Part shown: piece by piece, positions 46,601 through 59,110 of the stretch | Position numbering within the stretch: the stretch's first letter is position 1 | Layout: every line of letters starts with the position of its first letter | Assembly: GCA_036435485.1 (NCBI GenBank) | Contig: CM071598.1 | Location: 202,843,148 to 202,907,147 of the forward strand | Length of the DNA: 64,000 nt | Direction of reading: 5' to 3' | DNA from: Saposhnikovia divaricata | Taxonomy: Eukaryota; Streptophyta; Magnoliopsida; Apiales; Apiaceae | Position numbers and translations under genes: made by a program | The notes under the pieces: model-generated | What the model saw: the letters and a program-made list of their open reading frames with translations, nothing else | Database searches by the model: none | Told to the model about the DNA's origin: nothing

Positions 46601-49426
46601 TATCCACTGCCAAGTATAGACCAGCTCATCGATGCCACCTCCGGACATGTGATGCTTAGCTTCATGGACGCCTTCTCCGGATACAACCAAATCAAGATGA
46701 ACCCGGCAGATATAGCCAAAACCGCATTTATCACTCACAAAGCCGTCTATGCTTATAAGTTCATGCCCTTTGGACTCCGGAATGCTGGGGCTACATACCA
46801 AAGAGCCATGGTGGAGGTCTTCAAGGACAAAATTGGCCGGAATCTTGAATCCTATGTCGATGATATCATTGCCAAGTCTGAAACGGTCAAGGAGCATGTC
46901 CCTGACCTGCGGGAATGTTTTGAAAACCTTAGAAAAAATGAGATGAAGTTGAATCCGGAGAAGTGCACCTTTGGGGTAGCAGCAGGAAAGTTTCTAGGCT
47001 TCATGATCAGCCAGAGAGGGATTGAGGCTAATCCGGAGAAGATAAAAGCCATCTTGGATATGCAATCACCCCGGACTCAGAAAGACATTCAGAAGCTAGC
47101 CGGATCATTGGCAGCCTTAAGAAGATTCATACCCAATTTGGCAGAAAAGTGCTTACCCTTCTTCACTTTGCTCAGGGGGGCGAGCAACAAAAAAGAAATT
47201 ACCTGGAGCCCTGACTGCCAGCAAACTCTTGAAACTATCAAGCAATATCTCTCATCACAACCCCTTTTAACAAAGCCGGAGCCCGGGGAACCCCTACATC
47301 TATACCTCTCCGCCGGGCCCCTGACCGTGGCCGCGGCCTTGGTCCGGGAAGTCGAGGGAAACCAACGGCCGGTGTACTACATCAGCCAAGTTCTAAAAGA
47401 TGCAGAAACCAGATACCCCAATCTAGAGAAATTTGCCTTCGCCTTAGTCACGGCCTCAAGGAAACTCAGGCACTATTTCCAAGGCAGAGAGATCAAGGTG
47501 ATAACAGACCAGCCGTTAAGGCGGATAATCCATAAGCCGGATTCGTCCGGAAGATTAATAAATTGGGCAATTGAGCTAAGCCAATTTCACTTGACGTTCG
47601 TGCCGCGGACAGCCATCAAGGCACAGGCTTTGGCAGATTTCATAGTAGAATGCTCCTTCCTGGAACCACAGCAAGCTAACACAGTAGCCGAACATATGGC
47701 ACCCCCGGACCAAGCCCCGGGGTCATGGACTCTCAACGTGGATGGATCCTCAACAGCTGACAGGTCCGGGGCAGGAATAATCATGAAAAGCCCGGAAGGC
47801 TTCCAAATCAAACAAGCCATAACATTCAAATTCCCAGCAACGAACAACCAAGCCGAATATGAAGCTCTTCTAGCCGGGCTAAGGTTAGCACGAACTTTGA
47901 GAATCAACAGCCTGAACATCTATAGTGACTCCCAAATCGTGGTGCGGCAAACCAAAGGGGAATACCTAGCTAAGGATCAAAAACTGGCCCAATACCAAGC
48001 CCTTGTCAAAAGTTACCTAGCCACCATTCCGGAGTATCAAATCAGCCAAATCAACAGGGAAGAAAACTCCGAAGGTGATGAATTATCCAAGCTGGTTCAG
48101 AACTCAGCCGAACTAGACAGTTCGGTCTACTTTGAAGAACTGGAAACCCCGGCCATCGATCAGAAAGAGGTAACGGAGATAGAGGGAACCCCGAACTGGA
48201 TGACCCCTTTCATCCTCTACTTGGAGAAAGGAGAGTTGCCCGAAGACAAGAATGAAGCCAGAAGATTGAAAAACAAGGCTTCGAAATACTTCATAGAAGA
48301 AGACCAACTCTATCGCCGAACCTTCTCATCTCCAACACTGAAGTGTGTAGGCCCGGAGGAAGCCAACTACTGTTTACAAGAGGTACACGAAGGGATTTGT
48401 GGGGATCATATGTCCGCAAAGTCCCTCGCATACAAAATCATAAGGCAAGGTTACTACTGGCCAACAATCCACTCAGATGCAGTAGAATTCGTCAAGAAGT
48501 GCAGAAATTGCCAACTGTTCAGCAATGTACCAAGACAAAGCCCGGTGTTGCCATCTTCAGTCTTATCCCCTATCCCCTTTGCTGTATGGGGCATCGATAT
48601 AGTAGGGCCCTTCCCCCGGGCCAAGGGCGATCTGAGGTACCTCCTGGTAGCCATTGACTACATGACTAAATGGGCCGAAGCAAAGGCAATGAGGACCATA
48701 AATCAACAAGACTGCATCAAGTTCATGGACAACATATTAATGCGGTTCGGCCTACCCAGGGTCCTGGTCTCAGATAATGGTCCCCAATTCATCGGCTCAG
48801 ATTTTGAAAACTATTTGAAGGAAAGGGGAATCAAACACAAGAGATCTTCAGTAGCTTACCCCCAGGGCAACGGGCAAGTGGAAGTGACAAACAGAGTTTT
48901 GCTAAGAGGAATTGAAAAGAGGCTGAAGGAAAGTAAGAACAGATGGCCCGAAGAGCTGCCACATGTGTTATGGGCATACAGAACTAGCCCACGGTCCGGG
49001 ACAGGGGAAACTCCGTTCAAGCTAGCGTACGGGACCGAAGCAATGTTGCCAATTGAAGTGGGTTCTCCTTCCCACAGGGTAATCAACTTTGATGAAATTG
49101 CAAATGAAGAAGGGCTACGAGTCAATCTAGAGCTAGTTGATGAGGTCCGGGATAAAGCAGTGCAAAGAATGGAGAAGTATAAAGAGAAAACAAGAGAATA
49201 CTTCGGAAAGAAGTCAACAGTCAAAAACTTCCAAATCGGGGACCTAGTACTCCGGGATACCGAGGCTTCAGACCCCACTAACACAGGAAAACTTATGCCT
49301 AAGTGGGAAGGTCCCTACAGAGTTAAAGAGGTACTCCGCCCCGGAACCTACAAGCTCAGTCACATGGACAACTCCGAAGTCCCCAACACCTGGCACGGCC
49401 TCAGACTAAGAAAGTACTACCAGTAA
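43670..49426 (+). pseudogene. Tat gag-pol polyprotein, two TAG stops
   Basis: One frame of 1,919 codons (ATG 43670, TAA 49424-49426), interrupted only by TAG at 43763-43765 (codon 32) and TAG at 46403-46405 (codon 912), with no frameshift. Gag: retrotrans_gag region at about residues 240-330 (RWFSRIP, FLRRFRA), then a CDYHATHGHETESC knuckle-like motif. Protease: VDNGSSVNILF (about 630). RT: LVKKPSGKWRMCVDY and intact YVDD (about 1060). RNase H 1 follows, then the plant-type RNase H LNVDGSSTADRSGAG (about 1355). Integrase: CRNCQLFSN, GIDIVGPF, VSDNGPQF and YPQGNGQVEVTNR. Both stops fit CAG to TAG. Confidence 0.92.
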
Positions 49427-49560
49427 AGGGAAATAGTTTCAGCTCATATACGGGCGTTTTTTGGGAATTGTACTTGGAAATCATGTAATCGTTCTGTTAT
49501 CAATGAAAAAGAGCTCTATTTCCTACTTGGCATTTCAATCTTATAATTATCATCCAAACT

Positions 49561-50230
49561 CCTACTTGGAAAAGTTTTCATCCTTTCCAAGTAGGCCAAA
49601 GCCCGGGACCTTAGCAATGCTTCGGCCCGGGAAGCCATAGGCACCCGAATTCCTACTTGGAAAAGTTTTCATCCTTTCCAAGTAGGCCAAAGCCCGGGAC
49701 CTTAGCAATGCTTCGGCCCGGGAAGCCATAGGCACCAGAATTCCTACTTGGAAAAGTTTTCATCCTTTCCAAGTAGGCCAAAGCCCGGGACCTTAGCAAT
49801 GCTTCGGCCCGGGAAGCCATAGGCATCCAAATTCCTACTTGGAAAAGTTTTCATCCTTTCCAAGTAGGCCAAAGCCCGGGACCTTAGAAATGCTTCGGCC
49901 CGGGAAACCATAGGCACCAGAATTCCTACTTGGAAAAGTTTTCATCCTTTCCAAGTAGGCCAAAGCCCGGGACCTTAGCAATGCTTCGGCCCGGGAAGCC
50001 ATAGGCACCCGAATTCCTACTTGGAAAAGTTTTCATCCTTTCCAAGTAGGCCAAAGCCCGGGACCTTAGCAATGCTTCGGCCCGGGAAGCCATAGGCACC
50101 AGAATTCCTACTTGGAAAAGTTCTCATCCTTTCCAAGTAGGCCAAAGCCCGGGACCTTAGCAATGCCTCGGCCCGGGAAGCCATAGGCATCCAAATTCCT
50201 ACTTGGAAAAGTTTTCATCCTTTCAAAGTA
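49561..50230 (+). repeat. 91-bp tandem repeat array, 7 copies plus part
   Basis: Units start at 49561, 49652, 49743, 49834, 49925, 50016 and 50107, with a partial unit at 50198. Copies are nearly identical, differing mainly in a two-base slot (CCG, CAG or TCC before AATT). Each unit has an inverted repeat, CCTACTTGGAAA...TTTCCAAGTAGG, and a pair of CCCGGG-containing arms around AATGCTTCGG. The array lies between the pol stop and the antisense gene. Confidence 0.95.
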
Positions 50231-50523
50231 TGTCAAACTACAAACCACGACTCCCCAATCCGGAATACCCGCATTAAGGAGTGGGGGGCAATAAAAACTA
50301 CAAACAAACCAACAACAAAAGAACAAGGCAAAACTTGCAGAACAAAAATAGATATAAAAGCAGCAGACAGGCCGGGCTGACCGACAGCCCGAAACACCTG
50401 ACAGTTAAAATTATACACGACAGCAGAATTTAAAGTTATACAACCAAGTTATGATTACATCAACCAAATCAAAGAAATTACAAGGGCACGGCCCAGGCAC
50501 TAGACGCAGCCACCTAAACGAGG

Positions 50524-52714
50524 TTAAGCCTGAGGAGGACGAGAGGAGCTGGGAGCAGCGTAAGGAGCCGGTTCCCCTTCACCCCGGGCAAGAGCATCCT
50601 CGGCTTCCATGTACTCTTTAATGAAGTTTTCCCAAGTGGCAGACCCAGGATCGCTCTTGCACATCTTCTCGGCAACAACCCAGCAGCGGCTGATTTTCCG
50701 GGCTGCGACCAAGGAAAGATCATCGTCGTAAGCATCCGAAGCCCGGAACTCAGCGATGACATCCTCTTCGGACTTCTTGGCTTTCAGTTCATCCCGGAGC
50801 TTCTTCACTTCCTCTTTGTACTCCTTGGCCTTAGCCCGGAACGTATCCCTCTCATCAGCCACAAGCTTAGCCCCGGCCTTGAGCTTCTCAACCCGGGCTT
50901 CCATGCGCTCCTCCAGCTCGGCAACTTGCTCCTTCAGGCCGGAAATCTCTTGATCTTTCCCAGATGCCCCAGCCAACGCAGCCTGGCCCTCCTTGATCTC
51001 TCGGCACGCAGAAGCCGCAGCCCCGGCCATCCGGACCCCGAGCTGTCAATATAAACACAATTAGAAGCCTAACAAGCAAAATAAATGGAGGAAATTCGGG
51101 GAGATGCATACCTGACCATAAACCCCCATCATTTCCTGAAAGAGCGAAGTGGCCGAAGTTTTGCCCATGTCCTCCCACTCCGTCTTGCTGGGAAGATTCG
51201 CCAGAAAACCGATGAAGTTTCTTTCTTCCGGAGACACGGGGGCGGCCTCGTGAGGACAGAAGTTAGCCTTCTTCGGGCTACCACCGGCAGAGCTCTCCTG
51301 CACAAGCTCGCAGTCCGAGAGCATGGTCCCAAACTTCTCAGCTTGAACAGAAGAAACCCTGGGCCTCTTCCTCGGAACCAGCCCGGATTCATCCACCACA
51401 GCTTCGAGGTTCACTGGCCCCGGACCCCCCGGTCTCCCCTCTTCGGCTTGCGAGCCACTAGCCTCCCCGGGGGCCTTAGTGTTATCACGAACATGTCCAA
51501 TGCTCCGGAGAGCCGCTGCCAAAGCTCTGTTGGATTTGTTCATCTCAACAACTTTCTCAAACTCCGGATTATAACCGGGAAGACCTGAAAATAAAAAAAA
51601 AATTACATTAGCCCGGCGTAAAACCAAAACAACAGATATGAGTACAACGAAAATACAGCCCGGACTTACATCCTATCCGGTAAAGGTAGGCATGACTCAT
51701 GAGATCCTCCCTAGTCACCTGCCTCCCAAGACCTCGGCAGAAGGTATGTACCCGGTCCAACGCCGCATCCTGGAGATCGAACACATCGAAGTGCATAGCC
51801 AAAGGCTCCTCCTTGAAGGTGGGCATGAACCGGATATCAAGACCCCGGAGAAAGACGAACTCTCCGTTCCAGCCTTTCAAAGACGGAAGCATACCTAGGG
51901 GCTTCGAATCCGAAGAAGGGTAGCCACAGGCTTTGCCCCGGAATCTAAACTCAAACATAGGCACATTGTTGGACCGGACTATCTGGAAAAGATGGTGGAA
52001 AAGCTTGAAAGTAGGTAACACTCCGGCAGCCTCACAACACCCCAGAAAGTACGAAATCCACTTGACCGCGTTCGGAGTCAATTGGGTAATGGGGATCCCA
52101 TACTCAAACAGGCACAAGGACTTAACAAACTGATGACACCTGGGCCCGTATCCCGACCTCAAGTGCTCCAACCATACCCCGACCCAACCGCCATCGGGTC
52201 TGTGGTAAATCTTTTCCCCGGACTCCGGCCATCTCCACTCCACATCACTATCTATGTGGAAAGTAGCCCGGAATATGGTGTCCCACTCAACCGGCGTCTC
52301 GAAATACTCCGCTCTAAAGGGACCAACATCCATCCCGGACCCTGGCTTAGCCCCGAACTTAGAGTCAAGAAAAGCCCTATTGTATCGGGTCATCTCTGCC
52401 ACATCCGGACTCTCCCCCAACTCCGCACTGAGATCCCTGAAGAAGTAAGCTTGAGGAATCCCCGGGTCCCTTTTCACAAAGTAATACTTAGAGTGGCCCC
52501 AGCTACCGTCCGGCTCACTCAGACTGTACCCCGGTCCCATATCCTTGGTCGCAATACTCGTTAGTACGGGAAGACGGTTCTTCTTCTTACCCATTATACC
52601 CCAGTCTAGGTCTATCAATTCTAGACTACTATCTAGAGAGTTAACACTACTAGAAGAAGTACTTGGATCGGAAAGAGGAATTAAAACTCGTCTAGCAGTT
52701 ATTTTTCTAACCAT
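50524..52714 (-). CDS. Antisense three-exon gene of the Tat element
   Basis: On minus, exon 1 is 52714-51670, exon 2 51584-51112 and exon 3 51042-50524. Splice signals are GGAT|GTAAGT, TTTTCAG|GTC, GTCAG|GTATGC and TTGACAG|CTC. The joined frame is 2,037 nt (678 residues) with no stop. Exon 1 carries the Transposase_28-like (putative gypsy type) region, CLFEYGIPITQLTPNAVKWI and FKLFHHLFQI. Exon 2 is low-complexity and basic (RKRPR, a possible nuclear signal). Exon 3 is a long coiled coil (EQVAELEERMEARVEKLKAG onward) with an acidic end. Extra antisense ORFs of this type are described in Tat/Retand elements; function is unknown. Confidence 0.8.
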
Positions 52715-52987
52715 ACAAAGGGACTACCCCGGGCTACCCAACAAAAAGATAAAGCCTAGAGTTAGTATCTCTACGCAGTCCGGGCCAAGAAAGCAAAATA
52801 AAAAACTTAGACAAAAAGGAATACAAAGATCGGAGCAAGAAAACTTACAGTGAAGTCCGGAGGTCTGGGTGCGACGATGAACTTGGGATCAGATCACGCT
52901 TCTAGCCCGGAGTGCCGGTCTTCAGAGCAGCAGAATCACAACAGCAAATCAAAAACTCGTAAAAGACAAAATGAGGGGAGGGAGCCG

Positions 52988-52998
52988 CTATTTATAGG
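52988..52998 (-). promoter_or_regulatory. TATA box for the antisense gene
   Basis: CCTATAAATAG on minus lies about 275 bp upstream of the antisense ATG. A possible 5'-UTR intron donor, ACTGTAAGTTTT, lies near 52846. Confidence 0.6.
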
Positions 52999-53224
52999 CA
53001 AAATCTGAATCCAAACCGCCCAAGACACGTGGCGGCCCAAAAGATCGGCCCACTATCTCCAAAATCCGGGGATAGTGGATGACAGCTGTTATTTTTCAAA
53101 AAAAAAAGAAAGAAAAAAAAAAGAGAAGAAAAGCGAGAAAAGAAACAAAAACGAAATCCAAAAATGCACACTCAGAATATTACATATATTTCTTAATAGA
53201 CGTGCATTTTTGTATATACGCAAA

Positions 53225-53375
53225 CCCAACGCCCCGGGATGTACACTTCAGTCCCGACCCCGGGCCTGGGGGCAACCAAGGACAGTCAAAGCATCAAGGC
53301 CTTCAAAAACTAACCACTAGCCCCGGGCGTACGTACTTCAGTGCACACCCCGGAACTGGGGGCAACCAAGGCAAA
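53225..53375 (+). repeat. Imperfect direct repeat before the 3' LTR
   Basis: Two related units contain CCCCGGG...TACTTCAGT...CACCCC(C)GG(A/G)...CTGGGGGCAACCAAGG (units at about 53232 and 53320). An A/G-rich stretch (53093-53160) precedes them. GTGGGGGGCAAA at 53530-53540 is the polypurine tract. Confidence 0.6.
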
Positions 53376-53540
53376 AGCCCACCCCCCAAAGAAGACGCGG
53401 ACTCATAGAACCACAAAACGTCCAGCCCCGAGGACATATGTCTAGCACCCCGGAGTATCCAGAAAGTCCACTCTCCAAGGCAGAAACACTCCTTACTACT
53501 CCCCCATCCGGAAAATCCGCATTAGGGAGTGGGGGGCAAA

Positions 53541-54180
53541 TGATAGGCTATAAACAACCAAGGCCCAACAAGGAGCCCAAAACAATGAGCAAATCATCTC
53601 ATGAGAATAAGAGCGGCCCAGCCCAGAGTAGTGGACCCCGGGCCCGGGGCCACTACCACGTGGCATGGTCCCCACCCCAGACTAGGGGGCCCCAGATGGG
53701 TGACACTCGACACACGTGGCACCCCACCTCAGCTGACATTCCTACATATGGCGCTGACCAACACTAAAAGACAAGGGAAGGCACGTGCCAAATTATGTCT
53801 ACAACAACATGGCCACACTCCAGTCAACGGTCACCCCAGACTAGTCCACGTGTCCTACATCCCGAATATTCAGCGGTTTGTCCCCCAGATCCAACGGTCG
53901 GGGGTGAAGGTAACCTACCCCTAAACCCTAGGCCTAGGGCTATAAATACCCCTAGTAAAGAGGGTTTAGGGGTGGGACACAATTACACACCCACACACTT
54001 ATTATTTTGTGATACTCTCCTTGATTATAGTCTTCCAATGCCAACTCTTATTCTCACGCCGGAGGCACCTCGGGGCCGTACCCCCCCTCCGGTGTTGTTT
54101 TGTAGGCACCCCACCACAGCTACACCCCTTCCGAGGCAGGAGTTGGCGAGGAAGGACCCGATCAAGATTCGGAGTTATCA
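53541..54180 (+). repeat. Tat element 3' LTR
   Basis: 640 bp, the same length as the 5' LTR. Differences: three near its start (positions about 16-35) and two near its end (about 1 in TCTCCTTG and 1 in CCAATGCC). Confidence 0.93.
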
Positions 54181-55753
54181 CCACTTGTAGGGGTTTTCTT
54201 CCCGTCTGCAGTTGTTGAAGGTCATTAAACATCATGATTCAAGTTACTGGTGTCAGGGTTCAACATTGACGCTTGTGTCTGTGCTTCTGCTTTGTCACCT
54301 ATTTTTGTCATTATTCATACCCATTAACATTCTTCAAAGGTAAAGTCATTGAATCCTTAAAAAAAATTGCAGTCAAACATAGAACCCTCAGCATACCCAT
54401 CACCAATCTTCAAAGGCAAAGTCACTGTATCCTTAAAAAAAATTGCAACCAAACATAGAACCCTCAAAAAATGACCAAAAATATTCAACACCTTGTTGAG
54501 AAATGCCCGTATCACTCCTGGTATTCCTGAGGAGACTCTCGCAGCAGAGGCAACTGAACTTTCCCCTTGCTGTAAAATACTAAACATCCTTTGGGTCCTA
54601 TACCAGCATGCCTCCTAGTAAATTCAACACCCCATACTCGTGACGTACAAAAATCTCACATGGAATAGGCTTAGCATGTATTCTGCTTGATCTCACAACC
54701 TGTCTTCTGTTTGATCTCATAGTAATTAAACTCATCAATAAATTAATAATTTGAAGCGTGTGTGAGATGTTTTTCCACTGTCGAAGCTATGCCAGTTGCT
54801 GAAGGTGGCAGCGTGATTTTGCCCTTATATTCTACAACCATTTGTCTTGATTCTATTGAGTTTAATAAATTTTAGTGTCAGTAGTATGTATGGTAAGACA
54901 TGGATTTAAAACGAAGATTTATGGAACGAAATAATAAAAAGTTAGTTTAGATGGATTTAATGTAGAAAATTTGTCAAAATAACTATATATAGTCAAGAAT
55001 CAGTTTTAATAGCTTCTTCACCAGGTGGGGATTACAACACACTATATTATTAAAGATCCTTCTTAAAATCTTAGTACGTAAGTTGAGCCTAATAATAAAA
55101 CTAATGTCATACACTTAAAGGGTCTAAATATTATGGACATGATGGATTTTTAAAACTTAACAGGATTATATAGGAATCATAAAGTATAAGTTTTTATGTG
55201 AAACCAAATCAAGCTCACAGTCAGGATTGAGGACTTGATAGCTTTTATAACTGAAGTTGTTTTAATACACACGGGTGTAAATGTGGAAGAGATATCAAGG
55301 CATCTCTCCTTAAAGAAGGCAAACTCCTTACAAGAAATTAAGAGTGAAGTGTATTTAGGCCAAAATTAGAAACTTACGAAATTGTAAAAAATTACTATCC
55401 CGGAAAACAAAAGCACCACAATATTTTTTTATGGTGAATAATGTCATCGATTAAAAGTACTCCAATGTGGTCTCCGGTTCTTATCTTTATATCACCGTTC
55501 CCATAAGCCAATTGGTCGTAGATAACTGTCTCAACACGACAACACCCTATAAAATCAAGTCAGATTTAAAAGATATGTGACATCACATTAACATAGAGGT
55601 CTCATGGAGTTGTTGCCTTGCAGTATAATACATATAACTGAATATATAACTGTTTGGCGCTTCCTTGTACTGAAAAGAAAAGGTTTTGTCAGTATTAACG
55701 TCATATGAATAAAAATACGAGTACTAAACTTTGAGTCAGAATAATAAACCAAC
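54181..55753. other. Intergenic DNA with a 76-bp tandem duplication
   Basis: A 76-bp unit (TCTTCAAAGG...AAAAAAAATTGCA...CATAGAACCCTC) is present at 54331-54406 and again from 54407 to about 54480, with few changes. The rest is AT-rich with no gene that I can support. Confidence 0.55.
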
Positions 55754-57226
55754 TGTTAACACTAAAACACGCAAGCGTACGTGATCACAAGTAATACAGA
55801 TAGAAGTTAAGTTCGTTCCCACAGAGATCCTAGGTTTCAATTCAGTTTTGTACCTATGCAACAATGTATGGTTATTATGCAATGCTAAGACAATTAACAA
55901 TATTAAGTTTTTACTAACTATAATTAACTAGGATACAAATTAACAAACTACAAATTACTAACTAATGAGAATTAAAATTTAATTACTTATATGCAAGAAA
56001 ACATGGAATCCTAACTTCATTAAATACTTCGCTTAGATCTGACGCCTTTAATCTCTATATGCAATGGTTATGATATCTGATCGGACAACACGAAATAAGT
56101 ACACGCTACCTCTCAGTATACGTATACCAAACTAAACATACATCCACAAAAGAGATAGAAGATGAATATACACCAATTATGCTTAGACCCTATATGTCTA
56201 TAGAATTTGAAAACATAACGGTTGAAGAACAAGTTATCCATAAAGATCACACAGGGCAGTATAAGTATTTTCATCTCACACCACAAATCATATTGATAAA
56301 CAATTATGAACCTATGCTAACATGGCAAGTTCTAAATCTCAAGATCCACTTTCACTTCACAAGAGATTAACAAATTAGATGTTCATGACGCATCTATCAA
56401 TTAAGCATAACCATACGAGGATATCAAATATACATCACACACAGATCTTTAAGCAATCAAGATACTAAGTTCCATAAGTAAATCCGTTAGAATCCCATGA
56501 CAACGATTAGTTCATAACTGAACCTCTCGTCATCATGGGATCAAGTGAAACCATGATAACAAACAAGATATGGAAGAAAGTAATAATATTAATAAAATAA
56601 GAGTTAAGAAAACAAATCTATGATATAAAAGATGAAGTAAATCTAGATCTGTTGCTTGTCACGAGCGTTGAATACTTCTCTCCTTTTCTCCCTTGCAGAT
56701 CTAAGCTATGATACAAAAATAATAACTAATAATATGTCTATCTCTATTACAATGGTATGATGTGTTTAAATAGGCTCTAAAAGTCTTCCCCAGCAAGAAA
56801 ATACAAAAACAGAATTATAATAGAATTTCTGCAAGATACGTTTCCTAAATTGATTCTGTTTTTAAGGAAAATTCGTGGCTGACTTTTCTTCAGATTTTCT
56901 GGAACGTTTCCAACGTAATTGGACCTCTGGACTACCTTAGAATGATAGAGAATCTCATTATCTTCGCGTGGACTGCTTACGGGCCTCAAACAGACTTCTA
57001 GAACTCAAGATATGGCCACAACAGTATAGACTGCGCAACCCTTCTCAAAAATTCGAATTTTAATCAATTAATTCCCCAAAAATTATAGAAGCATCCACCT
57101 TAGTCAACATTCTCGTAATTCTGCACAACTAAGCAAAACACATCAAAACTACAATAAACTTGAGTCCAAGACAATCAATTTAAGCCGATATGGAACGCTC
57201 CAAGTGGATATAAAATCCACTTATCA
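55754..57226 (-). repeat. Athila-like 3' LTR
   Basis: 1,473 bp. Minus start TGATAAGTGGA, end GTGTTAACA. Compared with the right LTR there are many scattered substitutions, roughly 2% by eye, so the element is older than the Sirevirus and Tat insertions. Confidence 0.85.
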
Positions 57227-57959
57227 CACCCCCAAACTTAAACCGATGCTTGTCCTCAAGCATAACAATTACAACTAACTAACTAACTAGTACCACTTCC
57301 GTAGGTGATCACGGTTGCATTTGGCATATGCAACAAGCCATTTAAACCCCTAGGCAGCCCCAGTGGACGAGTAAGGTCTCGTGAGGGCCTATAACGAATG
57401 TACCCACAAAATCCATTTAACCTAATGCAATGCAATGCATGAATGCAACTAATATGAAAAATGCAACGATCCCCTTCAAACTAACCAAAACCAACTAACA
57501 AGCAAATATCTCAAAGAATGCAACTAAATCCAAATAGAGCTCGACCAAGTTCCCGTATACTAATAATACATGAACAGAAACGTGCGTGTGTGCAATGCTC
57601 ATCAGAAATACTACCAAAACTAGGTCAAATTTCATACATGCTCTTCGTCAAAATAATCACAGGTTTATAAATAGAATAGACTGTAAACACTTCATAACCT
57701 AGGAACACCTCCATCCTTATCCAAGGTAGACAGAAATTCATGTTTTATTACTAGCTACTACGACACATATATACAAGCATGCTTATTTAACCGTGCAATG
57801 GATGAGACCCCGAAAGGCTTATACAATAATACCCATGTAGCGAGCGTTGGGTTAATGCATCCCAGACTATAAAAGCCTTAGGTCACTAGGCACAAAGTCC
57901 CCGCGAACTTAATAGCTCGAGTATTAAAGAGCTCACCCTAGTTAATTTTGCATATAAAC

Positions 57960-58032
57960 AATTGATACTTTTGACTCTTTTTTTTCTTTTCTTTTTTTCT
58001 TTTTTTTTCTTTTTTTTTCTGTTTTTTTTCTA
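57960..58032. repeat. CT-rich polypyrimidine tract
   Basis: A run of T with regular C interruptions (CTTTTTTTT-like units) in the internal region. Confidence 0.9.
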
Positions 58033-58602
58033 TGCAATCTGGAATGAGAATTCTCAATTCCAACCCTAGACGACTCATATAAATATGAGCCGGCTACTAG
58101 CCATTTGACATCTAGCAATTATTGACAATTATTTACAACTAAGCATGAAATCCCTGTTTTCCCCCAAACTTAGACTTAAGTGTTCTAGGCCATCAAGGGA
58201 ATAACGAAAATTCTAAATGTAAACAAGTGATTAAATCTCAAAACATCCAAACAAGCATGACCTCGACCTAGCCCAAAAGCACCCAATGAGACTGTGTAAT
58301 TAGTTTTGTTTCGGAAACACATAAGTCAATTTCATAGAAACTATAAGTCGACCCTCTATTCATCATTACCACACTCAATTAGACACCTACCTACCAATCA
58401 GAATTAGCTCGTTCTAAGGGATCATGAAATATGCATGCTATGAAATGCAACTAACATGAACTCACATGGTATACGAAACAAAAAAAAAACAGAATGTCCT
58501 ATATGAAACAAACATAAATAATACGAACATACATGCATGAATTACTACTAATAATATACAAAGCATGAAATCCTACATGAACACATAATACAACAACAAC
58601 TA

Positions 58603-58844
58603 CTAAACCCTCAAACCACCCCCAAACTTAAAATATTCAATGTCCGCATTGAATGGAAGTAAATACGAGGGATAGCAGAAAACATACCTACAAGGCGCTT
58701 CACATATCCTTCCCCATCGCAACTCAACATACTTGTTCGGCAAAAATCCCCTTTCTGTAGCAATACCCAACTCACAAGAATCTCCACTAATAATCTCCAA
58801 GCAATAACACACCAAAAATATCCCAATTTCCTAGAATAATACAA
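58603..58844 (-). other. Open frame, doubtful
   Basis: A short minus frame (about 70-80 codons) ends over the second PPT-like motif. No domain is recognisable; it is probably not a gene. Confidence 0.2.
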
Positions 58845-59110
58845 AATCCCAAATTTACAAGATCACAAATTCGTAATAAAAATAAGATTAGAGAAGAGAT
58901 AAACCAATTACGAATAAAAGAGGTGAACATGCAATTAATTCCTCTTTAGAATTGAATTTTTAGAGATTTAAAGAATTAGAAAAGGAATTGGATTTGTATG
59001 TATAGGTGGGTATATATATAAGATGATAGATAAGATGAATAAAGATTTCAATGTGTAGGAGAGATTTGGAGAGGTTAGGATTTGATGTAGGATATATATA
59101 GGAATTAAAA

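Larger units (their letters stand above)
42938..54180 (+). mobile_element. Tat-type Ty3-gypsy retrotransposon, complete
   Basis: An 11,243-bp element with 640-bp LTRs (42938-43577, 53541-54180) and target duplication CCACT (42933-42937, 54181-54185). The order is PBS, gag-pol, tandem 91-bp repeats, antisense gene, PPT. A second RNase H of the plant type after the retroviral one, the gypsy integrase order and the antisense ORF point to the Tat/Retand group. The two LTRs differ at five positions (0.8%), so it is young. It is GC-rich compared with its surroundings. Confidence 0.93.

Noticed and set aside
49561..50230. CRISPR-like array
   Set aside because: Direct tandem repeats without unique spacers, in a plant retrotransposon. 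It is not a repeat-spacer array.
51085..51588. 167-residue plus-strand ORF opposite antisense exon 2
   Set aside because: It is a shadow of the antisense exon, lacks a domain and crosses its splice site.
56179..56370. 63-residue ORF, repeated at 62977-63168
   Set aside because: It lies in both LTRs of the Athila-like element, opposite to its transcription, with no domain.
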